The position numbers and the translations under genes were made by a program. From Microbacteriaceae bacterium (GTDB lineage: Bacteria; Actinomycetota; Actinomycetes; Actinomycetales; Microbacteriaceae), in NCBI GenBank assembly GCA_027487865.1, contig JAIYCT010000003.1, positions 310,001 to 374,000 on the forward strand: a stretch of DNA of 64,000 bases, in the 5' to 3' direction. Under the pieces are notes generated by a model. That model made no database searches, had not been told where the DNA came from, and worked only from the letters and a program-made list of their open reading frames with translations. Numbering within the stretch: the stretch's first letter is position 1; the number at the start of each line of letters is the position of its first letter. Shown in pieces: positions 46,521 to 54,131 of this stretch.

Positions 46521-47159
46521 ATGCAACTAATCGGAATTTGGGCAGTTATTGCCGCCACCCTCGGACCAATACAAAACGTCTTGGGCTGGGGCATCTCTGG
46601 AGCACTATGGCCGGGGTATGACCCGATTGCTAAGACCATCAGCGACCTAGCGGCAGATGATTCGCCTGTGAAATGGATTCAGTCCAGTTTCTTCCTATTT
46701 GGCTCACTGCTCACCCTGGTTGGCGCTTGGAGCGCTAGAGCCTTTGCACTGCCGGGGCGCATTGCACTGGGACTTGCCGGTGTTGCAGGTTTGGGCTACA
46801 CCTTTTACGCAACCCCTTCGCAGATTGGGTATTCGGACGAGCATCGTTTTTATGCAACCGTGGCATTTGTACTGTTCTCGGCTTGGCCGATTCTTGCGAT
46901 GCGATTTGATAAGCGTTACCACTGGGCACTGCGACCTGTTGGCGCGATAAGCGCGTCTATCACCATGGGTCTGACAACCCTTTGGTTCCTACTCACTTGG
47001 CTAGAACCAGGTCAGCCGATTGTTGGTCTTTCCGAGCGAGTGATCGCAGTGATGCAGGTGATGTGGCTGTCCTTTGCAATCTGGGCGCAGTATCTGCATC
47101 AGCAAAAAGCAACAAGAACGAAATCGGTCAGCCTCGAGGGCGAAGAACTCCTCGGGTAG
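46521..47159 (+). CDS. DUF998 family membrane protein
   Basis: A 212-residue protein with six predicted membrane helices. GYDPIAKTISDLAADDSPVK (after the first helix) is the DUF998 motif, a conserved loop with the pattern YxxxxxxISxLg. SEERFYATVAF-like SDEHRFYATVAFVLFSAWP in the middle is also conserved. The function of the family is unknown. The TAG stop is part of the -10-like box of the next gene. Confidence 0.85.
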   Translation: MQLIGIWAVIAATLGPIQNVLGWGISGALWPGYDPIAKTISDLAADDSPVKWIQSSFFLFGSLLTLVGAWSARAFALPGRIALGLAGVAGLGYTFYATPSQIGYSDEHRFYATVAFVLFSAWPILAMRFDKRYHWALRPVGAISASITMGLTTLWFLLTWLEPGQPIVGLSERVIAVMQVMWLSFAIWAQYLHQQKATRTKSVSLEGEELLG

Positions 47160-47168
47160 TTTGATTCC
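47157..47168 (+). promoter_or_regulatory. -10-like box formed partly by the DUF998 stop codon
   Basis: TAGTTT (47157-47162) starts with the TAG stop of DUF998 and is six bases before ATG 47169. The downstream gene has no ribosome site. Confidence 0.45.
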
Positions 47169-47882
47169 ATGAAACCTGTAATCGGACTAACTAGCTACCG
47201 CCAGCGCGGTCAAACCGGTGTCTGGGACACCGAGATGGCAATGCTCCCAGCCTTCTATCTTGAAGGGGTAACTAGAGCTGGTGGCCTCGCAGTTATTCTG
47301 CCACCGCAAACCATCGACTCAGAGGATGCTCGCAACCTGTTGGCTGGTCTTGATGGGCTAGTTGTCACAGGCGGCAGAGATGTCGAAGCAGCTCGATATG
47401 GGCACGTATCCCACGAGCTTGCGGAAAAGCCCGACCAGCTGCGTGATTTGCTTGAAGATGAGTTGATTTCAGCTGCTATTCAGATGAAATTGCCGTTTCT
47501 AGGTATCTGCCGGGGTGCGCAGATCTTGAATGTAAACCGCGGTGGCACGCTAATCCAGCACCTGCCAGACCTGGTTGGGGACAATAGATACCTCCCCGGC
47601 GGCGGAAACTTCGCCCACATGCAGCTATCGGTGCGTGAGGGGTCGAAACTCAGCTCAATTGTCGGCGAGCAAGTGGATAACGCAGCGCTTTATCACCACC
47701 AAGCAATTGATGAACCGGGGGAGGGACTTCAAGTCGTCGCTTACTCTCCCGATGGGATTGTGCAGGCTGTTGAAGTTGAGAATCACCCTTTTGGGCTGGC
47801 AGTGCAGTGGCACCCAGAGCAGACTCTCGACGACCTGCGGTTATTTGAAGCTTTGATAGCCGCCGCCAGAGCAAAAAGCTAA
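47169..47882 (+). CDS. Class I glutamine amidotransferase-like hydrolase (PuuD/gamma-glutamyl-GABA hydrolase family)
   Basis: A 237-residue Peptidase C26 protein. It starts with KPVIGLTSYRQRG, contains GLVVTGGRDVEAARYG, the nucleophile in FLGICRGAQILNVNRGG, and the His-Glu pair in VQWHPEQT. The family removes gamma-glutamyl groups, for example from gamma-glutamyl-GABA in putrescine breakdown. No other polyamine gene is next to it, so the substrate is uncertain. Likely leaderless. It overlaps the convergent unknown gene by four bases. Confidence 0.9.
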   Translation: MKPVIGLTSYRQRGQTGVWDTEMAMLPAFYLEGVTRAGGLAVILPPQTIDSEDARNLLAGLDGLVVTGGRDVEAARYGHVSHELAEKPDQLRDLLEDELISAAIQMKLPFLGICRGAQILNVNRGGTLIQHLPDLVGDNRYLPGGGNFAHMQLSVREGSKLSSIVGEQVDNAALYHHQAIDEPGEGLQVVAYSPDGIVQAVEVENHPFGLAVQWHPEQTLDDLRLFEALIAAARAKS

Positions 47883-48268
47883 AGATACAAATCGAGCCGG
47901 GAAAGAATAAGCTTTCGAAGCGAAGTAACGCTTCCAGATAGAGCTTTGAGATCGACCGCATCTAAAAACATCGAAATCGACTGGTCTGGATATTCCAAGA
48001 GCATGCATGGTTCGCGTCCCGCCGAAGCCTTATGCTCTCGCTCATTCCGCTCGTTGAGGTGAATCATCTTTATGGCAATACCGTGTTCTTTGAATAGCTC
48101 TTGCTCAAGCTGTTTGAATGCGGACTTCTTTTTTACCGGCGAGTGAGAAATGTCGCAGAGGCTGCAGCTTCGAACTCCAATTAGGTGCCCGAAGAAGTAG
48201 GAGAGCTCTCCAATAACACCGCCGTCAGCTTTGTAGATGCCGATAAGAGTTGCACGAGTTTCAGTCAC
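47879..48268 (-). CDS. Conserved hypothetical protein with CSLCDISH motif
   Basis: A 129-residue protein beginning TETRATLIGIYKADGGVIGE and holding RSCSLCDISHSPVKKK around residue 33-48. The two Cys and the His in CSLCDISH could bind a metal or a redox cofactor. I cannot name the family, though the opening looks conserved and not random. GTG 48268 is a good start; TAGGTT lies nine bases before it. It is convergent with the hydrolase and divergent from the FKBP gene. Confidence 0.65.
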   Translation of the reverse strand: MTETRATLIGIYKADGGVIGELSYFFGHLIGVRSCSLCDISHSPVKKKSAFKQLEQELFKEHGIAIKMIHLNERNEREHKASAGREPCMLLEYPDQSISMFLDAVDLKALSGSVTSLRKLILSRLDLYL

Positions 48269-48348
48269 GTGTTTCCGAACCTAAAAAAGTTCGTGATTCT
48301 TCCAAAAACCTCGCTTTCGGAATGCTTTTGGACGGCATACTTTTCGTT

Positions 48349-48717
48349 ATGACAAATTTAGAACGTCCAGAAGTCGAACCAATGTTAGAGCCAGCTCCAA
48401 ATGAGCTCACTATGAAAGACATCGTCGTGGGCGATGGCGTAGAAGCCCCAGCAGGTGCAACCGTTGAGGTGCACTACCTCGGTGTCGACTACGAGAGCGG
48501 TGAAGAGTTTGACTCTTCCTGGGGTCGCGGAGAATCAATCAACTTCCCGCTACAGAGACTTATCAAGGGGTGGCAGGAAGGTATTCCTGGCATGAAGGTA
48601 GGCGGTCGCAGAATGCTGATTTGCCCACCTGAGATGGCGTATGGACCTGCCGGTGGCGGCCACTCGCTTTCAGGCCGCACCTTGGTGTTTGTTATTGATC
48701 TCTTGGGCGTGAACTAA
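48349..48717 (+). CDS. FKBP-type peptidyl-prolyl isomerase
   Basis: A 122-residue cytosolic FKBP (no signal peptide). The core has VEVHYLGVDYESGEEFDSSW, FPLQRLIKGWQEGIPGMKVG and RRMLICPPEMAYGP, with the conserved active-site Tyr, Asp, Trp and Phe. ATG 48349 starts the family's normal N-terminus; TACTTT lies five bases upstream. The open frame from 48250 is not used, as it would run through the divergent gene start. It accelerates proline isomerisation in folding. Confidence 0.92.
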   Translation: MTNLERPEVEPMLEPAPNELTMKDIVVGDGVEAPAGATVEVHYLGVDYESGEEFDSSWGRGESINFPLQRLIKGWQEGIPGMKVGGRRMLICPPEMAYGPAGGGHSLSGRTLVFVIDLLGVN

Positions 48718-48758
48718 CTCAAGTTAGGTTCAGCCATCGGGTAGGGCATTATTGACCT

Positions 48759-49814
48759 ATGGCCATGTTCTCTGAAGCACCGCGCGACTTCACCGCGGCT
48801 GACATTCCGCAACCCGAAATCATCGATGCGAAAAGCGTGCCAAGCTATCGCTGGGGCTTTATCGGTGCAGGAGACATCGCCGAGGTGATGGCTGCAACGC
48901 TTGCCAAGCACACCAATCAGCGAGTTGTCGCAGTAGGTTCACAAACGCCGGGCAAGGCCAAGGCATTCGCGGAACGTTTTGGCGTCGAACGCCACTATGA
49001 CAACTACCTAGATTTAGCCAGTGACCCAGAGGTTGACATTGTCTACATTGCAACCCTTCCGCACACCCACCTGAAAGATGCACGTCTCGCAATTCGCGCA
49101 GGTAAGCACGTTCTGATCGAGAAGCCTTCGACGCTAACCGCGAAGGACACCGAAGCGCTCTATTCAGAGGCAAAGGCCGCAGGCGTTCTTGCGATGGAAG
49201 CGATGTGGAGTAGGTACCTCCCGCAAGCCTCAATCATTCGCCAGATGCTTGCCGCTGGAACCCTGGGAGAAATCACCTTGCTACAGGCCGACTTCGGTCA
49301 AGACAATCGCGAAATTGCCAGGCTGTGGTTGAAGGACTCTTCAATCGTCATGGACATGGGCATCTACCCAATCTCGTTTGCGCAAATGGTGCTCGGCTCA
49401 CCATCGCGGATCATCGCTGGCGGAAAGATGCACAACGAAAATGTTGAAGCCATGGCGACCGCGATTCTGGAATACGACTCCGGTGCCCGTGCGGTGCTGA
49501 CAGTTTCTGGGCATTCACACGTCCCAACCACTGCTTCGATATCTGGCGATGAAGGTGTGCTGGTCTTGGATGGACCATTCTTCATTCCAACTTCGCTCGA
49601 GCTGCGCCCTGCGCTTTTCAATTCGCACGGACCACGCTGGAGCGATGAGTCTGGTGTGGTTGGGCATGAGGGTTTGAGCCATCAGGCAAACCACATGGCT
49701 AAGTTCATCCACGAGGGTTTGCTCGAGTCTCCGCTTCATACTCACGCAGAAGTTGTTGAAGGAATTCGACTTGGCGAAGAGATTCGCCGCCAGGTTGGCG
49801 TTACTTACCCATAG
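48759..49814 (+). CDS. Gfo/Idh/MocA family oxidoreductase
   Basis: A 351-residue NAD(P)-dependent sugar or inositol dehydrogenase-like enzyme. The Rossmann part has RWGFIGAGDIAEVMAATLAK (around residue 33), YIATLPHTHLKDARLAIRAG and VLIEKPSTLTAKD, which contains the conserved EKP. The C-terminal domain has MGIYPISFAQMVLGSP, with catalytic Asp and His-region conserved. The first 28 residues are an unusual extension before the fold. The substrate is unknown. A hairpin follows 32 bases after the stop. Confidence 0.88.
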   Translation: MAMFSEAPRDFTAADIPQPEIIDAKSVPSYRWGFIGAGDIAEVMAATLAKHTNQRVVAVGSQTPGKAKAFAERFGVERHYDNYLDLASDPEVDIVYIATLPHTHLKDARLAIRAGKHVLIEKPSTLTAKDTEALYSEAKAAGVLAMEAMWSRYLPQASIIRQMLAAGTLGEITLLQADFGQDNREIARLWLKDSSIVMDMGIYPISFAQMVLGSPSRIIAGGKMHNENVEAMATAILEYDSGARAVLTVSGHSHVPTTASISGDEGVLVLDGPFFIPTSLELRPALFNSHGPRWSDESGVVGHEGLSHQANHMAKFIHEGLLESPLHTHAEVVEGIRLGEEIRRQVGVTYP

Positions 49815-49844
49815 CGACTTCTCTCAAAGAGAGAACATTAAGTG

Positions 49845-49876
49845 AAAATGCACCCCCATTGGAGGTGCATTTATCT
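49845..49876. terminator. Bidirectional hairpin between the oxidoreductase and tRNA-Lys
   Basis: A 9-bp stem AAATGCACC (49846-49854) with GGTGCATTT (49864-49872) and a nine-base loop lies between converging transcripts. The stem's own A/T flanks give short T runs on both strands, so it can end the oxidoreductase mRNA and the tRNA transcript. Confidence 0.7.
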
Positions 49877-49877
49877 G

Positions 49878-49950
49878 TAGGCCCCGTCGGGCTCGAACCG
49901 ACGACCCACGGATTAAAAGTCCGTTGCTCTACCGACTGAGCTAGAGGCCC
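49878..49950 (-). tRNA. tRNA-Lys (anticodon TTT)
   Basis: A 73-base cloverleaf on the minus strand. The acceptor is GGGCCTC/GGGGCCT (with G-T wobbles at pairs 1 and 6), the D arm GCTC..GAGC, the anticodon stem ACGGA/TCCGT with loop CTTTTAA giving anticodon TTT, and the T arm GTCGG-TTCGAGC-CCGAC. CCA is not encoded. A TACACT box (49968-49963) lies 12 bases before the 5' end as its likely -10. Confidence 0.95.
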
Positions 49951-49969
49951 TAACGAGAAAGAAGTGTAA

Positions 49970-50000
49970 CAGCCGCCGACCAAGAGATGGTCGACGGCTG
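49970..50000 (-). terminator. Strong hairpin after the saccharopine dehydrogenase-like gene
   Basis: On the minus strand CAGCCGTCGACCA-TCTCT-TGGTCGGCGGCTG forms a 13-bp stem with one G-U pair, followed by TTACACTTCTTTC. It is 17 bases after the stop of the gene and directly precedes the tRNA-Lys promoter, separating the two transcripts. Confidence 0.75.
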
Positions 50001-50016
50001 CTAGAACCACTCTTTG

Positions 50017-51294
50017 TTAGAGCTTGCCAGGGTTATTTGGATCGCGGTCATCTAGACCCCAGGGCTGGCCGTATTCGCCAGCTAGCAGGTCCAAGAATGG
50101 CTTAGCGTCAAACTCCTCTGGACCCTTGATTCCTGTTCCAGACCAAACACCGGTTGCCAAAAGCTCCAGTGAGATAACTGGCACCAAAGCGGTCTGCCAA
50201 ACCACGGCTTGAGAGCCGTAGTTTGCATTTGTCCACTCGGTGTCACAGACGTGGTAGAGGTAGGTGGCGCGTGGCATACCATCTGGTCCAGTTCCGGTAA
50301 CCAAGGTTCCAGCGCAGGTCTTGCCGGTCATGCGATCTGCAAGTGAGGCAGGGTCTGGCAATACTGCGGCGACCACGTCTCTCGGAGCGACGCTGACGCG
50401 ACCGTCCTTGCTGCGAACCGAGACAGGGTTTACCGAGTCCAGGCCAAGTGCGTGAAGGGTCTGCAGCACGTTGATGAACTCTGCGCCCAGGCCGTACTTG
50501 AACGCAACGCGCTTGGCGTTGAGGGTGCGAGGAAGCATGTTTACTTCTTCGTGCTCAACGTTTACGCACTCAACCGCACCGATGCCACCTGGGAACTCAA
50601 ATACCTCAGGCTCGCTAAATGGTGGGGTGGTGAACCAGCCCTTGTCCTTCTCCCACAAAAGTGGTGGGTTCAGGCACTCTTCAATAACGGTCCAAATCGA
50701 GAACGATGGTGCGAAGATTTCCTCGCCGGCATCGTTTCTCACAACCAGGTTGCCACCGTCCATGATCTTGATCTCATCGACCTCTTGGAACAGGTGGTCC
50801 TGCGCATAGCGAGCGAAGATGTTTGAGATTCCAGGCTCGGCACCGGTTCCGATAAGTGCCAAAAGGCCCTTATCTGAATACTGCTTCGTGCGGTCATACT
50901 GCCAATCGCCAAGCTTCTCAGCCGGGGTATTGAATGGATCAGTTGGGTGAGTGTGGCTAAGGCTCATCGCCATGTCCATGTAGTTCGCCCCAGCCTCCAG
51001 TGCACCCTCGAAGATGCTCTGGACGAACTTTGGCTCAACGGCATTCATGACGTGAGTGATTTGGTGCTTGCGAGCTAGCTCTGCCACATTTGCAGGGTTA
51101 GAGGCATCCACCTTGTCGGCCACAAACTTTGCGGCGACAGATGCATCGCGGTTGGCACCAACCCAAGCCACCGACTTCTCGGCACGGCTTAGGTCGTAGT
51201 CGGTAACCACGATTTTTTCAAAGAAATTACGATTAGCAGCAATTTTGACGATGGCATCGCCAACACCGCCTGCTCCAACGAGCAAGATACGCAT
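50017..51294 (-). CDS. Saccharopine dehydrogenase family protein
   Basis: A 425-residue enzyme with N-terminal Rossmann fold (MRILLVGAGGVGDAIVKIA) and the saccharopine dehydrogenase NAD domain (THVMNAVEPKFVQSIFEGAL, GANYMDMAM) followed by GTGAEPGISNIFARYAQDHL and the C-terminal catalytic domain. Relatives include saccharopine, carboxynorspermidine and lysine 6-dehydrogenases. Neither a lysine nor a polyamine gene is adjacent, so the substrate stays open. ATG 51294 is chosen as the start of the Rossmann strand. It is a single-gene unit ending in a strong hairpin. Confidence 0.85.
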   Translation of the reverse strand: MRILLVGAGGVGDAIVKIAANRNFFEKIVVTDYDLSRAEKSVAWVGANRDASVAAKFVADKVDASNPANVAELARKHQITHVMNAVEPKFVQSIFEGALEAGANYMDMAMSLSHTHPTDPFNTPAEKLGDWQYDRTKQYSDKGLLALIGTGAEPGISNIFARYAQDHLFQEVDEIKIMDGGNLVVRNDAGEEIFAPSFSIWTVIEECLNPPLLWEKDKGWFTTPPFSEPEVFEFPGGIGAVECVNVEHEEVNMLPRTLNAKRVAFKYGLGAEFINVLQTLHALGLDSVNPVSVRSKDGRVSVAPRDVVAAVLPDPASLADRMTGKTCAGTLVTGTGPDGMPRATYLYHVCDTEWTNANYGSQAVVWQTALVPVISLELLATGVWSGTGIKGPEEFDAKPFLDLLAGEYGQPWGLDDRDPNNPGKL

Positions 51295-51448
51295 TGATTC
51301 ACAACCAGACGTTGACCGATTTGTAACGGGCCCAGTCCTTGCCCTCATTCACCAGTAGGCGCAAAGCCGAAATGGCGTCACGTTGTAACCGCGCCTTCAC
51401 CGAGGTGAACTACTGCATCAGTATGCCACTACAAAAACGATTTGTGGC

Positions 51449-52243
51449 TTAGTCGAGTTGGCGAATTGGAACTACCAGCGGAGTCTTCCCAACCGGGTCT
51501 TCAATAACCCTCGCGAGAATGTGGAAGGCGGCAGCAAGGTTATTAGGGGTAATCACTTCTTTTGCGGTTCCCTGGTCGACAATCTTGCCGTCCTTGAGAA
51601 TTACCACTTTGTCGGCAAAGCGAGCAGCAAGGTTTAGGTCGTGAACCACGGCAACAATCGTCATACCGCGCTCTCGCTTGAGAGAGGACAGCAAGTTGAT
51701 CACCTGCAGCTGGTGTGAGTAATCCAGCGAGTTGGTCGGCTCATCAAGCAGCAATACCTCTGGGTTTTTTACCAGCGCCGCCGCGATCAACGCCACCTGA
51801 CGGGAACCGCTAGAAAGTTCGCCAAGTTTCTTTTTGGAAAGCTGAGTAAGCCCTGTGCGCTCCAGAATCACCTGGATTTCTTGGTTCAACCTTGGCGATA
51901 CTCTCGAGATCTCTTGCGAGCTCATGGCGCTTCTAGCCACAAGCTCAAAAACTGTTTCGTTCGACCTAGCCGCCGGCATGGCACCCAGAAGGCCAATTTT
52001 TAGGTCAAGTTCCTGGCGACTGAGCTCGTTGATGGACACCCCATCAAGTAGCACCGCTCCATTCGAGGTCTTTATCTTGCGAGCAAGTGCCTTCAGAAGC
52101 GAGCTCTTACCCGCACCATTTGCTCCAATGACTGCGGTGATAGTTCCACTTGGCAAATTCAGATCAAGATTCTCGATCACCTGATCCGCGGCATAGCCGG
52201 CACTAAGCGCCAGAGCGGCCAGCTTATTCTTGGGATCAAACAT
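51449..52243 (-). CDS. FecE/BtuD-type ABC transporter ATP-binding protein, orphan
   Basis: A 264-residue ATPase of the siderophore/haem/cobalamin importer class. Walker A is VIGANGAGKSSLLKALA, the signature is ELSSGSRQVALIAAAL (SSGSR in place of SGGQ), Walker B is LLLDEPTNSLDYSH and the switch His is VVHDLNLAARFADKVV. The companion permease and binding protein are absent from both sides. ATG 52243 has TAAGCT six bases before it and no ribosome site, so it is likely leaderless. It is followed upstream by the EamA gene after 44 bases. Confidence 0.88.
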   Translation of the reverse strand: MFDPKNKLAALALSAGYAADQVIENLDLNLPSGTITAVIGANGAGKSSLLKALARKIKTSNGAVLLDGVSINELSRQELDLKIGLLGAMPAARSNETVFELVARSAMSSQEISRVSPRLNQEIQVILERTGLTQLSKKKLGELSSGSRQVALIAAALVKNPEVLLLDEPTNSLDYSHQLQVINLLSSLKRERGMTIVAVVHDLNLAARFADKVVILKDGKIVDQGTAKEVITPNNLAAAFHILARVIEDPVGKTPLVVPIRQLD

Positions 52244-52287
52244 GGCTAAAGCTTACTTTTAGGACCAGTTAGAAGTTGAAAGTCTTA

Positions 52288-53172
52288 TCAATGGATGTGG
52301 GGCGCTAGCTCGAAACTGTCCTTCTTGGAAGGCCATTCGACTATCAGCATGGCGCCTAGCATCAAGGCCCCACCAACCGTTACCGCAACAGTGACCGGTT
52401 CCTGACCGGCGGCAATCGCGATTACAGCGGTAAAAACAACCTCGCTGGTCATAATCAGCGCAGCGCGAGATGCATCCATCAGAGTCTGCGCCCAGGTTTG
52501 GATCCAAAATGCAGCTGCCGTAGAAAGAACCGCGGTAAAGATAATTGCCACCCAAACATCTGAGGATGGTGGCGGTTGGTACCCATCGGTAAGTGCGAAG
52601 CCCCAGCAAATAATTGCAACGACTGCGATCTGCACCATCGCGAAGCGATAGGCACTTCGTCCGCTTCCGTACTTACCCAAAAGCAAGATGTGAAGACCAT
52701 ACAAAACTGCGCAGGCAACCAGCCAGAGCTGACCAATTTGGAATTCAAGTGATTCTGCTGCTCCGGAGAAAACCGCCAGACCAATTGCCGACAGGAGCGC
52801 CCCGAGCGCCAGCTTCTTAGAAACCTTTCTGCGGTAAATCAGCCATGCAAAGACCGGTGTGAAGATCACGTATAGGCCTGTTAGAAAACCGCTGGTGGCA
52901 GCCGTGGTGAGCTCCAAACCAATGGTTTGAGTGATGTAGCCAGCCGCCAAAATCACCCCGAGAGCCAACCCAATCCTGATATCTCCGGGCTCGAAGCGGC
53001 TGGAGGTTTTTGGCCTGAGCACAAACATCGCAACCGCAGCCAAGCTAAATCGAAGCGCCAGGAAGTCCATGTATGGCTGCTTCTCAATGGCATCCTTCAT
53101 CAGCACAAAGGATGCGCCCCAGGTGAAGGAAACTCCCAAGAGGGCAATCACTGCCAGGCGAATTCGGGTCAT
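52288..53172 (-). CDS. EamA/DMT superfamily transporter
   Basis: A 294-residue membrane protein with ten hydrophobic segments in two EamA halves. The N-terminal half has GVSFTWGASFVLMKDA and LRFSLAAVAMFVLRP; the second half has STAAAFWIQTWAQTLMDASRAAL and SEVVFTAVIAIAAG. It exports or imports small metabolites, often amino acids or metabolites under stress. ATG 53172 follows TAGACT at eight bases. Substrate not predictable from sequence. Confidence 0.88.
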   Translation of the reverse strand: MTRIRLAVIALLGVSFTWGASFVLMKDAIEKQPYMDFLALRFSLAAVAMFVLRPKTSSRFEPGDIRIGLALGVILAAGYITQTIGLELTTAATSGFLTGLYVIFTPVFAWLIYRRKVSKKLALGALLSAIGLAVFSGAAESLEFQIGQLWLVACAVLYGLHILLLGKYGSGRSAYRFAMVQIAVVAIICWGFALTDGYQPPPSSDVWVAIIFTAVLSTAAAFWIQTWAQTLMDASRAALIMTSEVVFTAVIAIAAGQEPVTVAVTVGGALMLGAMLIVEWPSKKDSFELAPHIH

Positions 53173-53195
53173 GGTGCCAAAGTCTAACTAAGTTG

Positions 53196-54131
53196 TTAGC
53201 TGGCTATATCGGTAAGTGAGCAGCGCTCGACGCCAACCACCTTGGGCTTTGCCGAAAGCGTGATTCGAAGCACCAAGAATTCTGCTGGATTGAGTGTTGA
53301 ACCAGCCTCAATCTCCTTGCGCAGATCCTTAGGTGCCATTGCCGCAAAAGGCTCCAGGATGCTTGGAAGAGCTGGACGATGCGAACAGATGAGGCCGGAT
53401 TTACTGGTTCCCAGAAGGTCGTTCACAACATCTTGAGTTCTGACGGGGCGTTTTTTGTTTCCAAGCTCAGTGAGCTGGTGACGCTCAATAAGCTTCTGTT
53501 TTCTAGCTTGGGCGTAAGGGGCGATGGTGTCGCGGCAGCGCAACCAGGGGCTTGTGATCAAACGCTTTGGACCAAAAGCTGCAAGAAGCGGAATCAGGTC
53601 GGTCGCCTGCTGCTTTCCCGCCGGCAATAGCGGTCGCTTGGCTTCTTCGGCTTTCCATTCGGAACGAATGGTTGCCTGGGCGTGCCTAAGGACAATGAGA
53701 GCTCTAGTCTCGAGCTCTTTGGCCTTGTGAAGCTGGATTACCTGCTGCAAAAGATTCTGATCGTGCTCGTAGCTCAAAAGCGTTAGTGCCTCTTTTGCTT
53801 CGACCCACTCAACCTCGGCAATTTCTTTGTTGGGCACGAACTTTTGCTTGGCGTTTGCCTTGGCGGTGACTTTAGATGCCCAGTAGTGAACCTCTTTATC
53901 GAGGCCTTCGCCAACTTGGTAGTTAATCACTCCAAGTTTGCGACCCAGCCGAACCTTGAAGCCTGATTCCTCGAGAACCTCACGAACCGCGGTCTGAGGA
54001 AGCTGCTCACCTGGATCTAGCTTGCCCTTTGGGAAACCCCAGTCCTTATAAACCTCACGGTGCACCAGGGCAACTTCAAGCTTTCCGTCTTGCTCGCGCC
54101 AGCAAACCACACCTGCTGCATAAATTGTCAC
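53196..54131 (-). CDS. mutT1: Nudix hydrolase fused to histidine phosphatase, MutT1 type
   Basis: A 311-residue two-domain protein. The N-terminal Nudix box is GKLDPGEQLPQTAVREVLEE followed by SGF (about residues 36-58). The C-terminal histidine phosphatase domain begins with ALIVLRHAQATI, whose RHA is an RHG variant, and has SPWLRCRDTI. In mycobacterial MutT1 this pair hydrolyses 8-oxo-GTP and diadenosine polyphosphates. The GTG start shares one base with the ppk stop, and ppk neighbours mutT1 in mycobacteria too, linking phosphate metabolism and nucleotide cleaning. Confidence 0.92.
   Translation of the reverse strand: MTIYAAGVVCWREQDGKLEVALVHREVYKDWGFPKGKLDPGEQLPQTAVREVLEESGFKVRLGRKLGVINYQVGEGLDKEVHYWASKVTAKANAKQKFVPNKEIAEVEWVEAKEALTLLSYEHDQNLLQQVIQLHKAKELETRALIVLRHAQATIRSEWKAEEAKRPLLPAGKQQATDLIPLLAAFGPKRLITSPWLRCRDTIAPYAQARKQKLIERHQLTELGNKKRPVRTQDVVNDLLGTSKSGLICSHRPALPSILEPFAAMAPKDLRKEIEAGSTLNPAEFLVLRITLSAKPKVVGVERCSLTDIAS

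Noticed and set aside
46409-46639. N-terminal extension of the SDR enzyme
   Set aside because: The residues are not SDR-like, and the natural start is the beta strand before the cofactor loop.
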